A stretch of DNA of 8,503 nucleotides, taken from contig DASSKF010000034.1 in the NCBI GenBank assembly GCA_035690725.1, positions 1 to 8,503 of the forward strand, read 5' to 3'. This DNA comes from DASSKF01 sp035690725 (lineage in GTDB: Bacteria; Actinomycetota; Actinomycetes; Actinomycetales; Dermatophilaceae). Every line of letters starts with the position of its first letter. The first letter of the stretch is position 1. The translations under genes and the position numbers were made by a program. Positions 5,121-8,503 of the stretch are shown piece after piece. Below the pieces are notes generated by a model. The model saw nothing but the letters and a program-made list of their open reading frames with translations. It was not told the DNA's origin and made no database searches.

Positions 5121-5879
5121 TCAGGTCAGCACGAAGTTCCAGGTCCCGAGCAGCACCGCCGCGGTGACGGCCGCGGCGGCGATGACGAGGCCGCCGACCC
5201 CGAGCACCACGTCGGCCCCGCCGAACCTCGACGGCCGGGCCCAGGTGCGGGGGCCGGCCCCGAAGCCGCGCGCCTCCATGGCCAGCGCCAGCCGGGTGGC
5301 GCGCCGCACGGCTTGGACGAGCAGGGCGAACGTCTGGCTGGCGGCGGCGCGCGGGCCCAGGAACGCCGTGCCCCGGCCCCCGAGCCCGCGGGCGCGCCGG
5401 GCGTGGCCGAGCATGCGCCACTCCCGGCCGAGGAGCGCGACGAGCCGGAAGGCGGCCAGCGCTCCGAGCACGAACCGGGCCGGCAGGTGCAACCGCTGGG
5501 CGAGCCCGTCGGCCAGGTCGGTGGGGTCGGTCGTCGAGAGCAGCACCACCGACGGCAGGGCAACGGCGAGCACCCGGATGGTGATCGCCAGCGCCGCCCA
5601 GCAGGCGCCCTCGCTCAGCTCGAGCGGCCCGACGGTGAGCAGCACGGCTCCCGAGTCCTGCCCGAACAGCAGCGTGGTGACCCCGCCGAGCAGCGCCACC
5701 CCGATGATCGGCGTCGACCGGCGCAGCACTCGTCCGGCGGGGACCCCCGCGAACGGTAGCGCCGCCAGCTCCAGCGCCAGCGCCACCGACGCGGACACCC
5801 AGTCGACGGTCAGCACCAGCACGACCGTGATGGCCAGGGCGGCCGCGAGCTTGGTCACCGGGTTCGCAGCACTCAGCAC
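5121..5879 (-). CDS. ykoC: ECF transporter transmembrane (T) component of the thiamine/HMP importer
   Basis: A 252-residue EcfT/CbiQ-family membrane protein that couples the ATPase subunit to the substrate-binding S component. Hydrophobic segments lie at about 11-45, 57-82, 92-115, 136-150 and 222-250. The cytoplasmic coupling region between them carries the two Ala-Arg-Gly signatures of EcfT proteins, A163-R-G165 (in RRARGLGGRG) and A203-R-G205 (in MEARGFG), which contact the ATPase grooves. The length is close to that I recall for Bacillus YkoC, about 250 residues. The start is GTG at 5879, overlapping the end of ykoD by seven bases, with GGAGG four bases upstream inside ykoD; this indicates tight operon coupling. 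It is the last gene of the operon. Confidence 0.88.
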   Translation of the reverse strand: MLSAANPVTKLAAALAITVVLVLTVDWVSASVALALELAALPFAGVPAGRVLRRSTPIIGVALLGGVTTLLFGQDSGAVLLTVGPLELSEGACWAALAITIRVLAVALPSVVLLSTTDPTDLADGLAQRLHLPARFVLGALAAFRLVALLGREWRMLGHARRARGLGGRGTAFLGPRAAASQTFALLVQAVRRATRLALAMEARGFGAGPRTWARPSRFGGADVVLGVGGLVIAAAAVTAAVLLGTWNFVLT

Positions 5880-7426
5880 GGCGCCTCCAGGGTCAGCACC
5901 TCGTCGGCGAGCGCCTCGACGAGCGGGCGGTCGTGGGTGACGACGACGACGGCGCGTCCGTCGTCGCGCAGGTCCCGCAGCATGGCCACCAGCTCGGCCC
6001 ACGTCCGCGCGTCCTGGCCGAACGTCGGCTCGTCGAGCACCAGCACCGGCGGCCGGGTGGCGAGCACGGTGGCCACGGACAGCCGCCGCTTCTCCCCGCC
6101 GGACAGGGTGAACGGGTGGGCGCGCGCCAGGCGGGACAGCCGCAGCCGCTCGAGCAGCTCCTCGACGCGCGCCTCCACCTCGTCGTCGGCGACTCCGGTG
6201 CGCTGCGGCCCGAAGGCCACCTCCTCGGCGACGGTCCCGGTGAGGAGCTGCTGCTCGGGCTCCTGGAAGACCACCCCGATCCGCTGGGCCAGCTCCCGCC
6301 CGCGCCACCGCCAGGGGTCCGCACCGGCCCCCCGCGCCAGTGCCGGCTCCGCGGTGACCCGGCCCCTGCGGGCCGGCAGCAGCCCCGCGAGCGTCAGGGC
6401 GAGGGTGGACTTCCCGGAGCCGTTCGGCCCCACGACGGCCAGGCAGCGCCCCGCCCGCACCTGCACGTTCAGGTCCGCGGCCGCCACCGGTCCCCGCGGG
6501 GTGCGCGCGACCGCCAGCTCCGTCGCCCCGAGGAGCGGCTCGCCCCCACCCGACCCGGTATGCCGAGTGCTCACCGGCAGTGCCGGCGGTCGCCCGGGCA
6601 GCCACACCCCTGCCGCGTGCAGCTGCTCCCGCGCCCGTCCGGCGTCCGACGGGCCGGTTCCGCCGCCGCGGAGCACCCGCGCCGGGGCACCGTCGGCGAT
6701 GACCGGTGTCCGGTCCTCCTCCGGCGCGCCGAGGACCACGACCCGGTCGACGACGTCCTCCCAGACGGCGACCCGGTGCTCGACGACCACGAGGGTGAGC
6801 CCGAGCTCGTCGGCGACGCTCCGCACGCTGTCCCGGACCAGCTCGACGCCCTCGGGGTCGAGGTTGGCGGTCGGCTCGTCCAGGAGCAGCAGGCCGGGGC
6901 GCATCGCGAGCACGCCGGCGAGGGCGAGGCGCTGCTTCTGCCCGCCGGACAGCGCCGAGCTGGGGTGGTCCAGGGGCAGGTCCAGCCCGACGGTCCGCAG
7001 GGCCCACTCCACCCGCGGCCAGATGTGCTCCCGCGGGACGGCGAGGTTCTCGCAGCCGAAGGCCACGTCGTCGCCGACCCGGGCGAGCACGACCTGCGAC
7101 TCCGGGTCCTGCAGGACCAGCCCCGCGCGGCCGCGGGCGTCGGCGGGTGGGAGCCCGTCGAGGAGCAGCCCGCCCTCCTGCTCACCCTCCTCGTCCTGGC
7201 CGAGCACGCCGGCCAGGCCGTGCAGCAGGGTGGACTTGCCCGCCCCGCTCGGGCCGAGCAGCAGCACGCGCTCGCCCGGGGCGACGGACAGGTCCAGGCC
7301 GCGCACGGCATACCGCTTGCGCCCGCCGTGCCGCCAGCCCCAGGCGCGCGCGCTCACCTCCGTCGGCCGGGTGCCGACGGGGGTGCGGGACCGCCCGGCG
7401 GCGGCCGACGTCACCGGTGGGGGCAC
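5873..7426 (-). CDS. ykoD: ECF transporter ATPase with two fused ABC domains
   Basis: A 517-residue cytoplasmic protein with two complete ABC nucleotide-binding domains in one chain, replacing the usual EcfA1/EcfA2 pair and driving vitamin uptake by ATP hydrolysis. Domain 1 has Walker A GPSGAGKST (58-66), Q-loop Q106, signature LSGGQ (159-163), Walker B LLLLDE (179-184) and switch H217. Domain 2 has GPNGSGKST (333-341), Q388, LSGGE (441-445), VLVLDE (461-466) and H498. Both sites keep all the catalytic residues, so both should be competent. The linker (about 250-300) is Gly/Pro-rich. The GTG start at 7426 directly follows the ykoE stop codon and is supported by GGGAGG five bases upstream (7437-7432). 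The fused layout is that of YkoD-type ATPases. General ABC ATPases of other ECF systems look similar, but the ykoE neighbour settles the assignment. Confidence 0.9.
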   Translation of the reverse strand: MPPPVTSAAAGRSRTPVGTRPTEVSARAWGWRHGGRKRYAVRGLDLSVAPGERVLLLGPSGAGKSTLLHGLAGVLGQDEEGEQEGGLLLDGLPPADARGRAGLVLQDPESQVVLARVGDDVAFGCENLAVPREHIWPRVEWALRTVGLDLPLDHPSSALSGGQKQRLALAGVLAMRPGLLLLDEPTANLDPEGVELVRDSVRSVADELGLTLVVVEHRVAVWEDVVDRVVVLGAPEEDRTPVIADGAPARVLRGGGTGPSDAGRAREQLHAAGVWLPGRPPALPVSTRHTGSGGGEPLLGATELAVARTPRGPVAAADLNVQVRAGRCLAVVGPNGSGKSTLALTLAGLLPARRGRVTAEPALARGAGADPWRWRGRELAQRIGVVFQEPEQQLLTGTVAEEVAFGPQRTGVADDEVEARVEELLERLRLSRLARAHPFTLSGGEKRRLSVATVLATRPPVLVLDEPTFGQDARTWAELVAMLRDLRDDGRAVVVVTHDRPLVEALADEVLTLEAPC

Positions 7427-8128
7427 TCACACCTCCCGGGCCGTGCGCCCCGAGGCGAACGCCGACAGCACGCCGGTGCGGGCCAGCCCGCGGACCAGCA
7501 GCCAGGCGCCGAGGCCGGCGAGGACGATCCCGGAAACGACGGCGCTGCCGAAGTAGACCGCCTTCCAGGTGAATGCCCAGGTCACGTTGCTGGTGAAGGT
7601 GTTGTCGAGGAGCCCGACCGCGACGCCGGCGCCGAGGCCGGACAGCATCGCGACGGGCAGGCCGAACCGGCGGTACCGGAACAGCGCGAAGACCGCCTCC
7701 GCGCCGAGGCCCTGGAGGAGTCCCCACAGCAGCACGGACACGCCGAAGTGGGTGCCGGCGATCCCCTCGACGGCCGCGGCCACCAGCTCGGTGTAGAGCG
7801 CCGCGCCGGGCTTGCGGATCACCAGCCCGCCGAGCGGTCCGGCGAACAGCCAGCCCCCGGCGAGCAGCCCGGAGAGCGGCGCGAAGAACGCCAGCAGGGT
7901 CGACAGCGGCGTCCAGGCCGCCGCCCAGGCCCAGAACACCACGCCGGCGGCGACGCCGAGCACGCTGGCCACGACGATGTCGACGACCCGCCAGGAGCGG
8001 CGCGCGGCCGGGCCGGTGCCCGGCGCGGTGCGGCCGTGGTCACCGCCGCGCCGCACGGTGCGGCCGTGGTCACTGCCGCGCCGCACGGCGCGGCCGCGGG
8101 TGGTGCTGTCGCGGGACGGTACGGGCAT
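7427..8128 (-). CDS. ykoE: ECF transporter S component, YkoE family (thiamine/HMP binding)
   Basis: A 233-residue integral membrane protein that captures the vitamin, thiamine or its hydroxymethylpyrimidine (HMP) precursor, for the ECF importer. Family features include WRVVDIVVASVLGVAAG (46-62), a helix ending GGLVIRKPGAAL (100-111) and LLQGLGAEAVFALFRYRRF (138-155, with QGLGAE the clearest mark). About five to six membrane helices lie between residues 48 and 213. The start is ATG at 8128, chosen because AGGAGG sits seven bases upstream. An in-frame ATG at 8146 has no such site and lies in the loop of the hairpin covering that AGGAGG. The first 45 residues are an unusual Arg/His-rich extension made partly by a 30-bp tandem repeat. 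The gene follows a TPP riboswitch and heads the ykoEDC operon. Thiamine versus HMP cannot be decided from sequence. Confidence 0.92.
   Translation of the reverse strand: MPVPSRDSTTRGRAVRRGSDHGRTVRRGGDHGRTAPGTGPAARRSWRVVDIVVASVLGVAAGVVFWAWAAAWTPLSTLLAFFAPLSGLLAGGWLFAGPLGGLVIRKPGAALYTELVAAAVEGIAGTHFGVSVLLWGLLQGLGAEAVFALFRYRRFGLPVAMLSGLGAGVAVGLLDNTFTSNVTWAFTWKAVYFGSAVVSGIVLAGLGAWLLVRGLARTGVLSAFASGRTAREV
8026..8099 (-). repeat. 30-bp in-frame tandem repeat in the ykoE N-terminus
   Basis: About 2.5 copies at a 30-base period. The first two differ at one base (8044 versus 8074), and the third is partial and more diverged. Being a multiple of three, the repeat encodes a ten-residue unit, seen as AVRRGSDHGR followed by TVRRGGDHGR. 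It lies in the hydrophilic segment before the first membrane helix, so copy-number change would keep the frame. Confidence 0.85.
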
Positions 8129-8135
8129 GGCGGGT

Positions 8136-8153
8136 CCTCCTGTCATCAGGAGG
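8136..8153 (-). promoter_or_regulatory. ykoE: Shine-Dalgarno-sequestering hairpin of ykoE
   Basis: On the minus strand CCTCCTG (8153-8147), loop ATGA (8146-8143) and CAGGAGG (8142-8136) form a perfect 7-bp stem. It takes up the whole AGGAGG ribosome-binding site of ykoE. With the TPP aptamer just upstream, this is the likely OFF structure of a riboswitch acting on translation. Seven bases, CTCCCCT (8157-8151), which overlap the anti-Shine-Dalgarno arm, can instead pair with AGGGGAG (8270-8264) at the 5' side of the aptamer, which would open the stem. Confidence 0.75.
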
Positions 8154-8188
8154 GGAGACCCGGCCCGGGTGGACCGGGCTGAGAAGCT

Positions 8189-8274
8189 CGACTCCCTTCG
8201 CCGGTGCTAGCCGGATCAGGTTCGAGGGTCTGCGCATTCGCACTCTCAGCGCCTCTGCGGGCGCTCCCCTGTCG
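8189..8274 (-). promoter_or_regulatory. TPP riboswitch (THI-box) aptamer
   Basis: The RNA binds thiamine pyrophosphate and represses the downstream uptake genes when the cofactor is abundant. On the minus strand the conserved parts appear in order: CGAC closing P1 (8274-8271), GGGGAGC, CTGAGAG (8249-8243), a short P3, ACCCTCGAACCTGATC (ending at 8214), the P4/P5 arm CCGGCTAGCACCGG, then CGAAGGGA and GTCG (8192-8189) pairing back to the first strand. These are the hallmark bases of the THI element; the optional P3a stem appears absent. ykoE begins 60 bases downstream. The aptamer call is secure; the mechanism is inferred from the pairings described for the adjacent hairpin. Confidence 0.95.
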
Positions 8275-8282
8275 TGTCCTCC

Positions 8283-8288
8283 ACCCTA
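8283..8288 (-). promoter_or_regulatory. -10 box of the riboswitch-ykoEDC transcript
   Basis: On the minus strand TAGGGT (8288-8283) would start transcription around 8276, right at the edge of the aptamer. The TAG of this box is also the stop codon of the upstream gene. The -35 position (TGGTGC at spacing 17) is a poor match, so the call rests on position. Confidence 0.45.
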
Positions 8289-8503
8289 GCGCGTGGCCTC
8301 CGCCGGCACCACCATGCCGGTCTCGTCGACGAGCGGGTTGTGCTCGGGCCGGACCCGCTCCCCCTCGGGCGGCGGCCCGGGCGGGCTGCCCTCGCCGAAC
8401 GGGCGACCGCCGAGCTGCTCCCGCCCGTGCGGCTCGCCCCACACCGTCAGGTCCGGACCGTCCGGCACGATCCCGGTCGGGTTGATGTCGGTGTGCACGC
8501 AGT
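8286..8503 (-). CDS. C-terminal part of an unidentified protein (runs off the right edge)
   Basis: An open frame entering from the right edge and ending at TAG 8286-8288. About 71-72 codons are visible. They encode VHTDINPTGIVPDGPDLTVW, then a hydrophilic Gly/Pro/Glu-rich tail ending HNPLVDETGMVVPAEATR. There is no membrane segment or motif I recognise. The GTG at 8498 could in principle be a start, but no ribosome-binding site is visible in the five bases available, and the frame stays open to the edge, so a longer gene is more likely. Codon usage is normal for the window, with G/C at third positions. It points the same way as ykoE but is separated from it by the promoter and riboswitch. Confidence 0.6.
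   Translation of the reverse strand, partial: CVHTDINPTGIVPDGPDLTVWGEPHGREQLGGRPFGEGSPPGPPPEGERVRPEHNPLVDETGMVVPAEATR

Noticed and set aside
8144..8146. Upstream in-frame ATG as the start of ykoE
   Set aside because: There is no Shine-Dalgarno ahead of it, and it sits in the hairpin loop. The ATG at 8128 has AGGAGG at ideal spacing.
5933..8182. Very long open frame on the plus strand opposite ykoD and ykoE
   Set aside because: The product is Gly/Arg/Pro/His-rich low-complexity sequence typical of the complement of GC-rich genes, while the opposite strand encodes full ABC and YkoE motifs.
1..8503. Insertion sequence, prophage or integrated mobile element
   Set aside because: No transposase, integrase, terminal inverted repeat, tRNA gene or change in base composition is visible. 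The 52-bp repeats are too short to be autonomous elements.

Overview
The window is about 8.5 kb of very GC-rich, gene-dense DNA. GTG starts are frequent, several starts have no Shine-Dalgarno site, and almost every third codon position is G or C. With a FemAB-type aminoacyltransferase and several actinobacterial-looking proteins, this points to a high-GC actinobacterium, probably of the Micrococcales (Intrasporangiaceae or Ornithinimicrobium-like). The lineage is an inference from style, not from a marker gene.

Left part (1-3055). The window opens inside a leftward metallophosphoesterase gene, whose promoter overlaps back to back with that of a rightward FemAB/FemX-like peptidoglycan aminoacyltransferase gene. 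Next is a rightward flavoprotein disulfide reductase. It resembles lipoamide dehydrogenase, but the usual catalytic histidine is replaced by phenylalanine.

Middle part (3056-5120). An SRPBCC (Bet v1-like) protein gene and a DUF2785 gene overlap by four bases and form a small operon. A separately promoted, apparently leaderless VOC/glyoxalase-like gene follows. I see no shared pathway among these genes.

Right part (5121-8503, leftward). This is a complete vitamin-uptake operon. A promoter and TPP riboswitch lead into ykoE (substrate-binding S component), ykoD (two ABC ATPase domains in one chain) and ykoC (EcfT membrane component). Together they would form an energy-coupling-factor importer for thiamine or its pyrimidine precursor HMP, shut down when thiamine pyrophosphate is plentiful. 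The leader contains a perfect hairpin that hides the ykoE ribosome-binding site, and a competing pairing that could release it, so a translational switch can be read from the bases. The window ends in the C-terminal part of an unidentified leftward gene.

The most unusual signal is a repeat family in three intergenic regions (1471-1596, 3083-3173, 4991-5079). A 30-34 base core with imperfect dyad symmetry occurs seven times. Within each locus the copies are exactly 52 bp apart, about five helical turns. At every locus the core reads in the same direction as a gene ending 27-54 bases upstream. I do not recognise this element.
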